Assembly (NCBI RefSeq): GCF_015155755.1
Contig: NZ_VWPI01000069.1
Coordinates: 1 to 35,440 of the forward strand
Direction of reading: 5' to 3'
DNA: 35,440 nucleotides
Source: Komagataeibacter sp. FXV3
Lineage (GTDB): Bacteria; Pseudomonadota; Alphaproteobacteria; Acetobacterales; Acetobacteraceae
This document shows positions 15,168 to 24,916 of the stretch, piece after piece. Every line of letters starts with the position of its first letter. Positions within the stretch are counted from its first letter, which is position 1. The notes below the pieces were generated by a model. The model ran no database searches, was not told the origin of the DNA, and worked only from the letters and a program-made list of their open reading frames with translations. The translations under genes were made by a program, and so were the position numbers.

Positions 15168-16571
15168 TCAGATCAGCTCCCGCACATCAGTCAGGGTTCC
15201 GGTCACGGCGGCGGCAGCAGCCATGGCGGGGGACAGCAGGTGCGTACGACCGCCGGGGCCCTGCCTGCCCTCGAAATTACGATTGGATGTTGAGGCACAG
15301 CGCTGTCCAGGTGTCAGGCGGTCGGGATTCATGCCAAGACACATGGAACACCCGGCCTCACGCCACTCAAACCCGGCTTCCAGGAAGACCTTGTCCAGCC
15401 CTTCCTCTTCCGCCTGCGCTTTCACGATGCCTGATCCGGGCACGATCATCGCCCGCACGCCGGGGGCGACCCTGCGGCCTGCCGCAATGCTGGCTGCGGC
15501 CCGCAGGTCCTCGATCCGGCTGTTGGTGCATGACCCGATAAATACGACATCAACCGGCGTGCCTGCGATTTTCTGCCCGGCTTCCAGCCCCATGTAGTCC
15601 AGCATGCGCTGCATCTGCCTGCGCCGCGACGGGTCCGGTTCAGCCGCAGGGTCCGGCACGTTGCCGGTTACGGGAATGACGGTTTCGGGGCTGGTGCCCC
15701 ATGTCAGCACGGGCGTGATGTCTTCCGCGCGCAGTTCCACCACGCGGTCGTAATGCGCGCCTTCGTCGGATGCCAGCGTCTTCCAGTAGGCGACGGCTTC
15801 GTCAAACGCCTCGCCCTTCGGCGCGAAGGGACGGCCGCGCACGTATTCAAACGTGGTCTCGTCCGGGGCCACCAGCCCTGCACGCGCACCGGCCTCGATC
15901 GACATGTTGCAGAGCGTCATGCGGCCTGCCATGTCGAGTTCACGGATGGCGGATCCCGCGAATTCGATCACGTGCCCCGTGCCGCCCGCCGTGCCGATAT
16001 GGCCGATGATCGCCAGCATGATGTCCTTGGCGGTAACACCGGGACCGACCTGCCCCTCGACCACGACCTTCATGTTCTTCGCGGGCTTCTGCAGGATGGT
16101 CTGGGTCGCCATCACGTGCTCGACCTCGGACGTGCCGATACCGAACGCCAGCGCACCCAGCGCACCGTGGGTGGAGGTATGGCTGTCGCCGCATACGATG
16201 GTCATGCCCGGCAGGGAAATCCCCTGCTCCGGTCCCACCACGTGCACGATACCCTGGCGCGCGGACAGCAGCGGGAAATACGGCACGCCGAATTCCCTGA
16301 CGTTGCGTTCCAGCGTCTCGATCTGGTTGCGGCTGTCCGCTTCCTCGATCGGCAGGGTGCGGTCGGATGTGGGCACGTTATGGTCCACCACCGCGATCGT
16401 GGCATCGGGGTGACGCAGGCGGCGGCCGCTCAGGCGCAGCCCCTCGAACGCCTGCGGGCTTGTGACCTCATGCACAAGGTGCCGGTCGATGTAGAGGATG
16501 GCCGTACTGTCCGGAAGGGTTTCGACCACATGGCTGTCCCATATCTTGTCGAACAATGTGCGCGGGGCCAT
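15168..16571 (-). CDS. leuC: 3-isopropylmalate dehydratase large subunit
   Basis: Iron-sulphur subunit of isopropylmalate isomerase. 467 residues, typical length. The three 4Fe-4S ligands are Cys348 (IGSCTNSR), Cys408 and Cys411 ([11 protein letters not shown]). The aconitase-type motif [13 protein letters not shown] is at 127-139. GGGAGAGGA precedes the ATG. It begins 81 bases past the rplS terminator, so leuCDB should have its own promoter there, which I could not pin down. No leucine-rich leader peptide is seen. Confidence 0.97.
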   Translation of the reverse strand: MAPRTLFDKIWDSHVVETLPDSTAILYIDRHLVHEVTSPQAFEGLRLSGRRLRHPDATIAVVDHNVPTSDRTLPIEEADSRNQIETLERNVREFGVPYFPLLSARQGIVHVVGPEQGISLPGMTIVCGDSHTSTHGALGALAFGIGTSEVEHVMATQTILQKPAKNMKVVVEGQVGPGVTAKDIMLAIIGHIGTAGGTGHVIEFAGSAIRELDMAGRMTLCNMSIEAGARAGLVAPDETTFEYVRGRPFAPKGEAFDEAVAYWKTLASDEGAHYDRVVELRAEDITPVLTWGTSPETVIPVTGNVPDPAAEPDPSRRRQMQRMLDYMGLEAGQKIAGTPVDVVFIGSCTNSRIEDLRAAASIAAGRRVAPGVRAMIVPGSGIVKAQAEEEGLDKVFLEAGFEWREAGCSMCLGMNPDRLTPGQRCASTSNRNFEGRQGPGGRTHLLSPAMAAAAAVTGTLTDVRELI

Positions 16572-16652
16572 CTTGATATTCCTCTCCCGGACGGAAACAG
16601 GCCGCCATCACATGCAGGAGACGCACGCAACAGGCAGCCACAGAAACTTGCA

Positions 16653-16700
16653 TAAAAAACGGTTCGCCCGTTTCCACCATGACAGTGGGAAACGGGCGAA
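16653..16700 (-). terminator. Rho-independent terminator after rplS
   Basis: A long stem (about 15 bp, TTCGCCCGTTTCC with GGAAACGGGCGAA) closes a short loop and is followed on the minus strand by ACCG and six T. It starts 12 bases past the rplS stop and separates the ribosomal unit from leuCDB. Confidence 0.9.
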
Positions 16701-16711
16701 GGGTCGGCATA

Positions 16712-17107
16712 TTACTCGGCTGTGGCGGTGGCTGCGGGGGCCGCAACCTCACGCTTGCGCTCGGCAATACGGGCGGACTTGCCGCGACGGCCACGCAGGT
16801 AATACAGCTTCGCGCGACGGACCACACCACGACGGACAACCGTGATGTCCGCGATGGTGGGGGAATACAGCGGGAACACACGTTCCACGCCTTCACCGTT
16901 GGAAATCTTGCGCACGGTGAAGTTGCTGTTCAGGCCCTTGTTGGAGCGGGCGATCACAACGCCTTCGTAGTTCTGCACGCGCTTGCGGGTGCCTTCGACC
17001 ACTTCCACACCGACGCGCACGGTGTCGCCCGGTGCGAATTCCGGCACGGCGCGCTTGGCGGTCAGGCGGGCGATCTCTTCCGCCTCGTACTTCTGGATGA
17101 TGTTCAT
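16712..17107 (-). CDS. rplS: 50S ribosomal protein L19
   Basis: 131 residues. Conserved blocks are [50 protein letters not shown] and the basic [15 protein letters not shown] short Ala/Thr tail extends past the usual end. It is last in the rpsP-rimM-trmD-rplS order and lies 31 bases after trmD. Confidence 0.97.
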   Translation of the reverse strand: MNIIQKYEAEEIARLTAKRAVPEFAPGDTVRVGVEVVEGTRKRVQNYEGVVIARSNKGLNSNFTVRKISNGEGVERVFPLYSPTIADITVVRRGVVRRAKLYYLRGRRGKSARIAERKREVAAPAATATAE

Positions 17108-17138
17108 GATCCGGTCCTCGTTCGATAGGATTTCATGT

Positions 17139-17885
17139 TCAGTTCAGCCGGTCCGCATCGGCACGGGGGCCTGCGGTCCGGGAAATGTCTTGACCCGTGC
17201 CCGCCTGGTAGGCGGCCCACAGGTCCGGCCGACGCGCCTGCGTCACCGTCTCGGATGCCGCGCGTCGCCATCTGGCGATCGCGGCATGATGACCGGACAG
17301 CAGGACTTCGGGCACGTCGCGCCCGTCCCATTGTGCCGGCTTGGTATAAAGCGGATATTCAAGCAGACCGTCGGAAAAGCTTTCCTCGACCGCACTTTCG
17401 CCCGATCCCATTACGCCCGGCAGCAGCCGCACGCAGGCATCCAGCAGCACGGTCGCCGCCACTTCCCCGCCCGACAGGACATAATCCCCTATCGAGACCT
17501 GTTCAGCACCCGAGGCTTCGAGCACGCGCTCATCCACCCCTTCGTACCGCCCACACAGCACCACGACACCCGGACCCGCCGCATACCGGCGGATATCCGC
17601 CTGTATCAGCCGCCGTCCGCGCGGCGTGGGATAGACCAGCGGTCGCCCCGCCAGGTCAATATCGGCAATGGCCGCCGCCACGACATCGGGGCGCATGACC
17701 ATGCCCGCCCCGCCGCCAAACGGCGTGTCATCCACAACCCGGTGCCGCCCCAGACCGTATTCGCGCATGTCACGCGCATCCACGGACCAGATGCCCCGTT
17801 CCAGTGCCCGCCCGGCCAGTGAATGGCCCAGCGTGCCGGGAAACATGTCGGGAAACAGCGTCAGCGCCGTTGCCTGCCACGTCAT
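17139..17885 (-). CDS. trmD: tRNA (guanine-37-N1)-methyltransferase
   Basis: Methylates G37 next to the anticodon of tRNAs reading CNN-type codons, including tRNA-Pro(GGG), and so prevents +1 frameshifting. 248 residues from ATG 17885, which overlaps the rimM stop (ATGA); an open frame extends 12 codons upstream but lacks family similarity. SPOUT trefoil-knot motifs are [13 protein letters not shown] and [13 protein letters not shown], with [11 protein letters not shown] upstream. The C-terminal helical domain ends with RRPDLWAAY. Confidence 0.96.
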   Translation of the reverse strand: MTWQATALTLFPDMFPGTLGHSLAGRALERGIWSVDARDMREYGLGRHRVVDDTPFGGGAGMVMRPDVVAAAIADIDLAGRPLVYPTPRGRRLIQADIRRYAAGPGVVVLCGRYEGVDERVLEASGAEQVSIGDYVLSGGEVAATVLLDACVRLLPGVMGSGESAVEESFSDGLLEYPLYTKPAQWDGRDVPEVLLSGHHAAIARWRRAASETVTQARRPDLWAAYQAGTGQDISRTAGPRADADRLN

Positions 17886-18433
17886 GGCTCGCCTGCCTTC
17901 CCGGCCGTGCCGGGAAAACATTCGACAGGCACCTCGATCTCATCAGGCTGGCAGATGGCGACCCATCCCGCGCCGACATTCACCACCGGCACGCAGGCCT
18001 CGGTGAATGGCAGCAGGATGTTCCCACCCGCGCCGTCAATTTCAAGGCTGGTGCCCGCGCCATAGTCATGGACTGCGGCAACACGGCCAACCACGCGATC
18101 CGTGCCCTGTTCGCGCGCTTCCAGCCCGACCAGATCGGCGAAATAGTATTCGTCCTCATCAGGTTCGGGCAGGCTGGCGCGGGGCACGTACAGCTTGCGG
18201 TTGACCATCTGCTGGGCAGCTTCGCGGCTGTCGATGGCATTGCCCGCCGCATCATGCAGCCGGGCCACGCCATTGCCATGCCATGACAGCCGCCACGGAC
18301 GGCCAAGGTCATCGACCAGCCCGGCATAGGTGGCCAGATCTTCCGCCACGGCGGTATAGCTGTGCACATGCACAAGCCCCCGCACGCCATGCGGACGACC
18401 CACCACACCCATCAGGACATGATCGTGGTTCAT
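17882..18433 (-). CDS. rimM: Ribosome maturation factor RimM
   Basis: Assists 30S head assembly by binding S19 and the 16S 3' domain. 183 residues. The N-terminal domain has [20 protein letters not shown]; the PRC-barrel half has [12 protein letters not shown]...[13 protein letters not shown] and [10 protein letters not shown]. It follows rpsP by 45 bases and overlaps trmD by four. Confidence 0.95.
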   Translation of the reverse strand: MNHDHVLMGVVGRPHGVRGLVHVHSYTAVAEDLATYAGLVDDLGRPWRLSWHGNGVARLHDAAGNAIDSREAAQQMVNRKLYVPRASLPEPDEDEYYFADLVGLEAREQGTDRVVGRVAAVHDYGAGTSLEIDGAGGNILLPFTEACVPVVNVGAGWVAICQPDEIEVPVECFPGTAGKAGEP

Positions 18434-18478
18434 GGGATGACTGCCTGCCTTTCCTGCCTGTCTATCGCGCCAGCAGTC

Positions 18479-18823
18479 TTACGCTGCGGCTGCTTCAGCA
18501 GCGGCGGCGGCACGTTCCTGCGCACGCTTCTTGGGCGCGGACTTCTTCGGCTGCTCGTTCCAGGTCGGCTTCGGCGCCAGGCCTGCGTTGCCAAGGAAGC
18601 GGGCCACGCGGTCGGTCGGCTGCGCGCCGTTGGACAGCCAGTGGGTGATGCGCTCGGCAACCAGACGCACGCGGTCGGCGTGGTCGGACGGCAGCATCGG
18701 GTTGTAGGAACCAACGCGCTCGATGAAGCGGCCATCACGCGGGGAGCGGCTGTCAGCCACAACGATGTGGTAGTAGGGACGCTTCTTCGCACCGGCGCGG
18801 GCGAGACGGATCTTGAGGCTCAT
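18479..18823 (-). CDS. rpsP: 30S ribosomal protein S16
   Basis: 114 residues. The N-terminal [20 protein letters not shown] and [19 protein letters not shown] are diagnostic. The C-terminus extends past the core as a Lys/Ala-rich tail ([22 protein letters not shown], in outline), common in Alphaproteobacteria. It lies 57 bases downstream of ffh. Confidence 0.97.
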   Translation of the reverse strand: MSLKIRLARAGAKKRPYYHIVVADSRSPRDGRFIERVGSYNPMLPSDHADRVRLVAERITHWLSNGAQPTDRVARFLGNAGLAPKPTWNEQPKKSAPKKRAQERAAAAAEAAAA

Positions 18824-18880
18824 TTAAGACTTCTCCAGACAGAAAAAAGACAAAAGAAAAACGGAAACGACGTTATGCGA

Positions 18881-20275
18881 TCAGCCGAAAGGCGGACGCC
18901 CGCCGCCACCGGGGGGGCGTCCCCCATTGGGCATGAGGGCGGACAGGCCCTGACGCATCAGGCCCTTCACCCCCAGTTTGCTGAACCGCTTCATCATGGA
19001 GGCCATCGCGTCATACTGCTTGAGCAGACGGTTGATCTCCTGCACGGTCGTGCCTGACCCGGCGGCAATGCGCTTCTTGCGTGACGCCTTGATGATGGAG
19101 GGCGTGCGCCGCTCCTTGCGGGTCATGGATGAAATGATGGCCTGGTGGCGCTTGAGGACGGAGGTATCAAGCTCCTTGTCCCCCAGCGCATCCTTCAGCT
19201 TGCCCATGCCGGGCAGCATGCCGAGGATACCGGAAATGGAACCCATCTTGTTGATCTGGCGGATCTGCGCCGCGTAGTCGTCAAGATCGAACTTGCCCTG
19301 CATCATCTTGAGGGCAAGCTTCTCGCTTTCCTCATGATCCAGGGTATCGGCGGCCTTTTCCACCAGGCCCGCGATATCGCCCAGGCCAAGGATACGGCCT
19401 GCGACACGCTCGGGGTGGAATTCCTCCAGCGCGTCCAGCTTTTCGCCCGAACCGGTCAGCTTGATCGGGGCACCGGTAATGGCGCGCATGGACAGGGCAG
19501 CGCCACCACGGGCGTCACCATCCATACGGGTCATGACAACACCGGTCACACCCACGGCCTCGTTAAAGGCCTTGGCGGTGTTGACCGCGTCCTGCCCGGT
19601 CATGGCATCGACCACCAGCAGGGTTTCGGCGGGATCGGTCTCGGCGCGGATCGCGCGGACCTCATCCATCAGGGCTTCGTCGATCGACAGGCGGCCGGCG
19701 GTGTCGAGGATGACGATGTCATACCCCTCGCGCCGCCCCGTATCCATCGCCCGCTGCGCGATCTGCACCGGGGTCTGCCCCGCGATGATCGGAAGCGACG
19801 CCACGCCCGCGCGTTCAGCCAGCTGCGCCAGCTGCAGCTGGGCGGCGGGGCGCTGGGTATCAAGGCTGGCCAGCAGCACCTTCTTGCGCTCACGCTGCGC
19901 CAGGCGCCGCGCGATCTTGCCCGACGTGGTGGTCTTGCCCGATCCCTGAAGGCCAACCATCAGGATGGGCACCGGCGGGGCGGCGTTCAGGTTCAGCGGA
20001 ACGGCGCCCGCACCACCCAGCGCGTCGATCAGCGCGTCATTGACGATCTTGGCGACGGCCTGGCCGGGGGAAATGCTGTCCAGCACCTCATGCCCCACGG
20101 CGCGTTCACGGACCTTGTTGACGAAATCCTTGACGACAGGCAGCGCCACGTCGGCGTCCAGCATGGCCAGACGCACTTCGCGCATGGCTTCCGTAACATC
20201 GGCTTCCGACAATGCCCCGCGCTTGGCGAGGCCATCGAACACACCGGAAAGCTTGCCTGACAGGGTTTCGAACAA
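18881..20275 (-). CDS. ffh: Signal recognition particle protein Ffh
   Basis: SRP54 GTPase that targets nascent membrane proteins to FtsY. 464 residues from a TTG start at 20275, chosen because translation then begins with the conserved MFETLSGKLSGVFDGL and GGGG lies 7-8 bases upstream; an open frame running back to 20392 has no family match. The NG domain has the P-loop GLQGSGKTTTSGK (108-120), DTAGRL and TRMDGDARGG. The M domain has GMLPGMGKLKD, RKKRIAAGSGTTVQEIN and a methionine-rich helix. It heads the ffh-rpsP-rimM-trmD-rplS run. Confidence 0.96.
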   Translation of the reverse strand: MFETLSGKLSGVFDGLAKRGALSEADVTEAMREVRLAMLDADVALPVVKDFVNKVRERAVGHEVLDSISPGQAVAKIVNDALIDALGGAGAVPLNLNAAPPVPILMVGLQGSGKTTTSGKIARRLAQRERKKVLLASLDTQRPAAQLQLAQLAERAGVASLPIIAGQTPVQIAQRAMDTGRREGYDIVILDTAGRLSIDEALMDEVRAIRAETDPAETLLVVDAMTGQDAVNTAKAFNEAVGVTGVVMTRMDGDARGGAALSMRAITGAPIKLTGSGEKLDALEEFHPERVAGRILGLGDIAGLVEKAADTLDHEESEKLALKMMQGKFDLDDYAAQIRQINKMGSISGILGMLPGMGKLKDALGDKELDTSVLKRHQAIISSMTRKERRTPSIIKASRKKRIAAGSGTTVQEINRLLKQYDAMASMMKRFSKLGVKGLMRQGLSALMPNGGRPPGGGGRPPFG

Positions 20276-20344
20276 AGTATTTCCCCAAAAGAGGACGCGC
20301 CACTGCGCGAACCCTCGCGAAGTGACGTGCCTGATTGTTGGCCG

Positions 20345-20373
20345 GATGTATCCCCTGCCCCCCGCCATGTCAA
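20345..20373 (-). promoter_or_regulatory. Candidate sigma-70 promoter of ffh
   Basis: Minus-strand TTGACA (20368-20373), a 17-base spacer and TACATC (20345-20350). It lies between the Spy-gene terminator and the ffh TTG start and leaves a leader of about 60 bases. The -35 is perfect and the -10 moderate. Confidence 0.6.
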
Positions 20374-20392
20374 GCATTACGGGACCGCGCAT

Positions 20393-20426
20393 AAAAAAAC
20401 GGCTGCCCGACCATGCCGGGCAGCCG
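20393..20426 (-). terminator. Rho-independent terminator after the Spy-like gene
   Basis: A perfect 10-bp stem CGGCTGCCCG/CGGGCAGCCG with a 7-base loop is followed on the minus strand by seven T. It begins about 40 bases past the Spy-like stop. Confidence 0.92.
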
Positions 20427-20464
20427 CCTTAGACCCTCAGCCCGCAACAGGCGGGCGGACGATC

Positions 20465-20974
20465 TTACTTCTTGGCATCTTCGGGTGCCGGGGGTGCGGT
20501 CAGGGCGCGCAGCTGCTCATGCAGGCTGGCAACCTTGTCCTGCGTCTCACGGATCTGGTTCAGCTGGTCCGTGGTCAGGATATCGTGGATGCGGATCGCG
20601 GTCTGCAGGCGGGCTGCCTCATGCAGCTGGTGGATCTGGGCGATCTGCTGCTGCAGGCCAACGATCTGGGATTCATCAACCTTGCCCGGCGTGGCCAGCA
20701 GGTCCTGGATCTGCTGGTGGAGCTTGTGTTCCTTATCCATGTCGGCACGGAAATCGGGATGGCTGTCCTGCAGGATGGCCTTCAGTTTCTTATGCTGTGC
20801 GGATGTCAGCTGCACATTCCCAAGGAACGGCATGCCGAACCCGCCGGGGCCACCCGGACCACCACAGCCGCCCGGCGGCGGGGGCGGTGCGTGGTGCGCG
20901 GCAACGGCCTGACCGGAGAAACCTGCAGCCATGCTGCCAACGATCGTGGCGGCCAGAATCATTTTCTTCATCAT
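20465..20974 (-). CDS. Spy/CpxP-like periplasmic protein
   Basis: 169 residues from the ATG at 20974. A signal peptide (MMKKMILAATIVGSMAAGFS, cleavage near QAVAA) is followed by a Pro/Gly-rich segment containing one Cys, then an all-helical body with two LTxxQ motifs (LTSAQHKKL, LTTDQLNQI), the hallmark of Spy/CpxP stress chaperones and metal-stress relatives. The first LTxxQ helix and the glutamine/histidine-rich middle (LQQQIAQIHQLHEA) fit that fold. The start is not firm: AGGAG lies 14 bases upstream, longer than usual. It is monocistronic, with a strong terminator and an upstream region rich in inverted repeats. Confidence 0.75.
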   Translation of the reverse strand: MMKKMILAATIVGSMAAGFSGQAVAAHHAPPPPPGGCGGPGGPGGFGMPFLGNVQLTSAQHKKLKAILQDSHPDFRADMDKEHKLHQQIQDLLATPGKVDESQIVGLQQQIAQIHQLHEAARLQTAIRIHDILTTDQLNQIRETQDKVASLHEQLRALTAPPAPEDAKK

Positions 20975-21011
20975 GGGAATTAAGTCTACTCCTGTTATAA
21001 CGTATTTTCTA

Positions 21012-21105
21012 CCCTGCATGGCTCAGGCCCGTCATGCAAGGCCTGTAAGCGTAACGCTACAACACCCCATGTGTTCAGTGTGTGCAAACCTTGCTACAAA
21101 ATGTA
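21012..21105 (-). promoter_or_regulatory. Inverted-repeat-rich control region of the Spy-like gene
   Basis: The 143 bases between pstB and the Spy-like start hold an 8-of-9 inverted repeat (21012-21020 with 21033-21041), a perfect palindrome AGCGT-A-ACGCT (21048-21058) and, on the minus strand, TACATTTTGTAGCA (21092-21105), which resembles the E. coli RstA box as I recall it. Any of these could be a response-regulator site. No pstB terminator is seen here. Confidence 0.4.
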
Positions 21106-21117
21106 AGGTATGCGGAC

Positions 21118-21903
21118 CTAACCGAAACGGCCCGTGATGTAGTCCTGCGTGCGGTTTTCGCGCGGCGCGGTGAACATGCGGTCGGCGCTGTCCACTTCCA
21201 CCACCTCCCCCATATAGAAAAAAGCCACCTGGTCGGCACAGCGCGCGGCCTGCTGCAGGTTGTGGGTCACGATGGCGATGGTGAAATCGGTTTTCAGTTC
21301 ATCCAGCAGTTCCTCGATCCGGGCAGTGGACACGGGATCAAGCGCACTGGTCGGTTCATCCAGCAGCACCACTTCGGGCCGGGTGGCGATGGTGCGCGCG
21401 ATGCACAGGCGCTGCTGCTGGCCGCCCGACAGCGCCGATGCCGAATCGTGCAGCCTGTCGCGCACCTCCGGCCACAGGGCGACGCGCCTGAGCACATCCT
21501 CCACCCGGGCATCCATGGCCGCGCGGTCAAGGCGTTCATGCAGACGCACGCCAAAGGCGATGTTGTCATAGATCGACATGGGGAATGGCGTGGGCTTCTG
21601 GAACACCATGCCCACGCGTGCGCGCAGCACGTTCAGGTTCACCTTCGGGCCAAGGATGTTGCAGCCATCAAAAATCACCTCCCCCGTGGCACGCTGCCCG
21701 GGATAGAGGTCGTACATGCGGTTGAGCACGCGCAGCAGCGTGGACTTGCCACACCCTGACGGGCCGATCATGCCCGTCACCTGCCCCTGCGGGAAATCGA
21801 TCGAGATATTCTTCAGCGCGTGGTTCGCACCGTAATAGAAATCAAGGTTACGCACCGAAATCGCGGCTGGCACCGGCTGTTTTTCCGCCACTGTCATATT
21901 CAT
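21118..21903 (-). CDS. pstB: Phosphate ABC transporter ATP-binding protein
   Basis: ATPase of the high-affinity phosphate importer. 261 residues. Walker [10 protein letters not shown] (47-55), the Q-loop [17 protein letters not shown] typical of PstB, signature LSGGQQQR (158-165), Walker [14 protein letters not shown] and the switch [14 protein letters not shown]. The start overlaps the pstA stop by ATGA. No phoU or phoB follows. Confidence 0.97.
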   Translation of the reverse strand: MNMTVAEKQPVPAAISVRNLDFYYGANHALKNISIDFPQGQVTGMIGPSGCGKSTLLRVLNRMYDLYPGQRATGEVIFDGCNILGPKVNLNVLRARVGMVFQKPTPFPMSIYDNIAFGVRLHERLDRAAMDARVEDVLRRVALWPEVRDRLHDSASALSGGQQQRLCIARTIATRPEVVLLDEPTSALDPVSTARIEELLDELKTDFTIAIVTHNLQQAARCADQVAFFYMGEVVEVDSADRMFTAPRENRTQDYITGRFG

Positions 21904-22808
21904 TTCCTGTTACGTCCCAGCCCCAGCCGCACGGTTATGTTGATCATGAGGATACCCGCCGTAATCAGCAGCGCCCCGGTCCATGCCAGCGCGGTCCAGT
22001 CCTCGTACGCCGCGCCGGCATACTGGTAGATGGTAACCGGCAGGCTGGCCATGGGGGCGGCAGGAGATACCGACCAGTTCATGTTCCCAAGCGAGGTGAA
22101 CAGCAGGGGCGCCGTCTCACCCGATACGCGGGCCAGGGCCAGCAGGATGCCCGTCGCCACCCCGTCGCGCGCGGCGCGCAGGCAGACAAACAGGATGACC
22201 CGCCACCGTGGCGCGCCCAGCGCGATCGCCGCCTCACGCATGGACAGCGGCACAAGGCGCAACATGTCTTCGGTCGTGCGCACCACGACCGGCACCACCA
22301 GCATGGACAGCGCCAGCGCCCCCGCAATCCCGGAAAAATGCCCCGTCGGCACCACCACGATCATGTAGATGAACAGCCCCACCAGAATGGATGGCGCGGA
22401 CAGCAGCAGGTCGGATATGAACCGGACCATGTTGATGAACCGCCCGTCGGTGGCCGTGAATTCCGCAAGGTAGATCCCCACCAGCAGCCCCACCGGCGCC
22501 CCGATCAGCACGGCCAGACCGGTCTGGATCAGGCTGCCGGCAATGGCGTTGGCCAGACCGCCCCCCTGTCCCGGCGGCAGGGTCACATGCACGAAGGTAA
22601 TCCAGCGCAGGCCGCCCACCCCGTTGCGCACCAGCACGAACAGGATTGAAAACAGCATGAGCAGCACAAGGACCGTGGCGGCCCAGCACAGCCCCGTCGC
22701 CACCCGGTCCACCATGCGCCTGCGCATGTCGGACAGGCCGTTGCCCTGCCACCGCCCGGATGCGCAGGGCGCGGTGGCGGCCTGCGTCACGTTATCCCGG
22801 CCCGCCAT
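21900..22808 (-). CDS. pstA: Phosphate ABC transporter permease PstA
   Basis: Inner-membrane permease, 302 residues, six predicted helices (first at about 40-62). Family blocks: [35 protein letters not shown], the coupling EAA-type loop [20 protein letters not shown] and [14 protein letters not shown]. Its ATG directly follows the pstC stop (TAAATG). The first 30 residues are not conserved and a later start at MRRRMVDR is possible. Confidence 0.95.
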   Translation of the reverse strand: MAGRDNVTQAATAPCASGRWQGNGLSDMRRRMVDRVATGLCWAATVLVLLMLFSILFVLVRNGVGGLRWITFVHVTLPPGQGGGLANAIAGSLIQTGLAVLIGAPVGLLVGIYLAEFTATDGRFINMVRFISDLLLSAPSILVGLFIYMIVVVPTGHFSGIAGALALSMLVVPVVVRTTEDMLRLVPLSMREAAIALGAPRWRVILFVCLRAARDGVATGILLALARVSGETAPLLFTSLGNMNWSVSPAAPMASLPVTIYQYAGAAYEDWTALAWTGALLITAGILMINITVRLGLGRNRK

Positions 22809-23771
22809 TTATCGGCCTGCCGCCCTGGTGCGCAGCAACAGCCGCGAACAGACCAGTGTTCCGAGTGAAATCAGCATGAGCAGGAAGCCCGCGGCCATAA
22901 GGGATGAAAATTTCAGGCTGCCCATCGCGCTTTCGGGAAATTCCAGCGCGATCAGCGATGCAATGGTGTTACCGGGGGAAAACAGCGACCAGCCGATATG
23001 GTTGGCATTGCCGATGACGAACGTGATCGCCATCGTCTCCCCCAGCGCGCGGCCAAGCCCCAGCATGATCCCGCCGACCACGGATGTGCGTGACCACGGC
23101 AGGATGATGCGGCGCACCACCTCCCACCGTGTCATGCCCAGCCCATAGGCGCTTTCCTTCAGCACGGCGGGCATGGACAGGAACACGTCACGCATTACGG
23201 CGGATATGAACGGCGTGATCATGACCGCCAGGATCATGCCCCCCGTCAGGAAACCGGTGCCATAGGGCGCACCACGGAACAGCGGGCCGATGCCGGGCAC
23301 GCGCCCCAGCGTATGGCCGGCAAACGGTTCCACATAATGCGCCATGAACGGCACCAGCACCGCAAAGCCCCACATGCCGAAGATGATGGACGGCACCGCC
23401 GCCAGAAGCTGGATGAGCGTGCCGATGACCCCCGCAATGCGCGCAGACGCGATTTCGGTCAGCCACACCGCGATGCCAAAGGCCAGCGGCACTGCCAGCG
23501 CAATGGCCAGCAGGGCCGTGACCAGCGTGCCGAACACGGGGGCGGCAGCGCCAAAATGCTGGGTTACGGGATTCCAGGCCTTGTCGATGATAAAGGCCGG
23601 GCCAAAGGTCGCGAACGCGCCGCGCGCACCCCACGCCATGACAGCCACCATGCCGCCAAGCCCCAGCAGGATCAGGACAGCGGCGCAACGCACGATGGTG
23701 GCGAATACGGCATCACCGTTTCCCCTTGCCACCCCCGTCAGGGCCGAAGGGGATGTTGCAGACCGATCCAT
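22809..23771 (-). CDS. pstC: Phosphate ABC transporter permease PstC
   Basis: 320 residues, six predicted helices. Family blocks: IAVWLTEIASARIAGV, AAVPSIIFGMWGFAVLVPF, the coupling loop KESAYGLGMTRWEVVRRIILPW and LGRALGETMAITFVIGN. The ATG at 23771 is chosen because GGAGG lies 8 bases upstream; an open frame continues 35 codons further without similarity. The 179-base gap to the upstream hydrolase-like gene should hold the promoter, but I could not find a convincing Pho box in it. No pstS precedes it. Confidence 0.95.
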   Translation of the reverse strand: MDRSATSPSALTGVARGNGDAVFATIVRCAAVLILLGLGGMVAVMAWGARGAFATFGPAFIIDKAWNPVTQHFGAAAPVFGTLVTALLAIALAVPLAFGIAVWLTEIASARIAGVIGTLIQLLAAVPSIIFGMWGFAVLVPFMAHYVEPFAGHTLGRVPGIGPLFRGAPYGTGFLTGGMILAVMITPFISAVMRDVFLSMPAVLKESAYGLGMTRWEVVRRIILPWSRTSVVGGIMLGLGRALGETMAITFVIGNANHIGWSLFSPGNTIASLIALEFPESAMGSLKFSSLMAAGFLLMLISLGTLVCSRLLLRTRAAGR

Positions 23772-23950
23772 ACAGAAGACCTCCGCGCCGCCACACGCTT
23801 CACTGTTCTCGACATTCGCGCCCGCGGACGCACCGGAATGCGGGGACCAATACTGGACGGAACGGCGGTTCTGCAACCGTCATGATCGCCCGTGGCACAA
23901 GTTTGCACCAGATCGTTGTATTTTTGTGCAATTCCGATGGCCCGGACCGG

Positions 23951-24856
23951 TTATTTACGCGCGCTCAGCAGCAGGTCGCGCAGCACGCCACGCACGGCCT
24001 CGACCGACATGCGTTCCAGCACCAGTGCGTTGGGCTGCACGCCCGGCGGCCCCATGCGGCGCGCGACGGTCATGCCACGGGTAAATTCGCCACGGCATTC
24101 CACATCGACATGCGCCAGGTGGCCGCTGAAAAGACCGGGGCCAAGCAGCGCCAGCAGCGGGGCCGCCGCCCGCAGCGAAACATCCACCCCGCTGCCACGC
24201 GCGCCACCGTTCCGCGCGGCCACCAGTTCGGCATGCACCCTGCCCGCGACGGAAGCCGGGGCACCACCCATCGGCTCAAGCTGTTCCATCCACACCGCAT
24301 CCGCCAGCAGCCGCACAGTGCAGTCCAGCGGCACCAGGGTCACCGGCACGCCCGCCGCCAGCACCACGGCCGCGGCTTCCGGGTCAGCTGCGATATTGCG
24401 TTCGGCCACGCTGGTGGCATCGCCATGCACGAAAAACGCGCCGCCATTCACAATCACCCCATGCAGGTGCGACGCCATATCGGGGGCCTGCACCAGGGCC
24501 AGCGCCAGCGTGGTCAGCGGGCCGGAGCAGCATATGCTGACACTATCCGCCGGGCACGCACGCACCGCCTGCACCAGATGCAGCGCACCCAGCCCGTCCT
24601 GCCCCGCAGGCAGGTCATGACCCACGCCACCGGCCTGCACCATCGGGCCGGGACAGCCCGTGCATACGGTGACATCGTCCAGCCCGTACTGATGCAGCAG
24701 GTCACGCGCATGGGCCTGCGCCACCTCCACCTCGGCAGCCCTGCCGCTGAACAGCACCAGCACCGGGCGCACATGGTCAGGCACCTGCAGCGCCGCCAGC
24801 AGGGTCGCCATGCCCTGCGCGCCGGGTGTCAGGTCAAGAATGATGGGGCGTGTCAT
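23951..24856 (-). CDS. Nucleoside-hydrolase-fold protein lacking the catalytic aspartates
   Basis: 301 residues with the IunH fold along its length: PIILDLTPG at the start, SGPLTTLALAL, VNGGAFFVHGDATSVAERNI with DPEAAAVVLAAGVPVTLV after it, and RGEFTRGMTV near the end. In active enzymes the N-terminal motif is DxDPGxDD. Here it reads DLTPGAQG, so D10, D14 and D15 are T, Q and G. The HDP motif carrying the last calcium ligand is replaced by LRA (228-230). Asn154 of the AExN motif is kept. It is therefore probably not a calcium-dependent N-ribohydrolase. The start at 24856 has GGATGG about 7 bases upstream. It follows an ABC permease by 60 bases and may bind that transporter's substrate, which is inference. 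Confidence 0.8.
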   Translation of the reverse strand: MTRPIILDLTPGAQGMATLLAALQVPDHVRPVLVLFSGRAAEVEVAQAHARDLLHQYGLDDVTVCTGCPGPMVQAGGVGHDLPAGQDGLGALHLVQAVRACPADSVSICCSGPLTTLALALVQAPDMASHLHGVIVNGGAFFVHGDATSVAERNIAADPEAAAVVLAAGVPVTLVPLDCTVRLLADAVWMEQLEPMGGAPASVAGRVHAELVAARNGGARGSGVDVSLRAAAPLLALLGPGLFSGHLAHVDVECRGEFTRGMTVARRMGPPGVQPNALVLERMSVEAVRGVLRDLLLSARK

Positions 24857-24916
24857 TGGGCATCCATCCTGCATTGGGTTGCACGGTTATCGGTGGTGGT
24901 GACGTGTTACAACAGT

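Noticed and set aside
16572-16652. Leucine leader peptide/attenuator upstream of leuC
   Set aside because: A short frame from the ATG after the rplS terminator contains only two adjacent leucines, and no second terminator or antiterminator pair lies before leuC.
19145-20260. 371-codon frame on the plus strand opposite ffh
   Set aside because: Antisense shadow; ffh motifs are complete on the other strand.
23772-23950. Pho box upstream of pstC
   Set aside because: Only single CTGTCAT-like half-sites with poor match; no tandem repeat at the right spacing.
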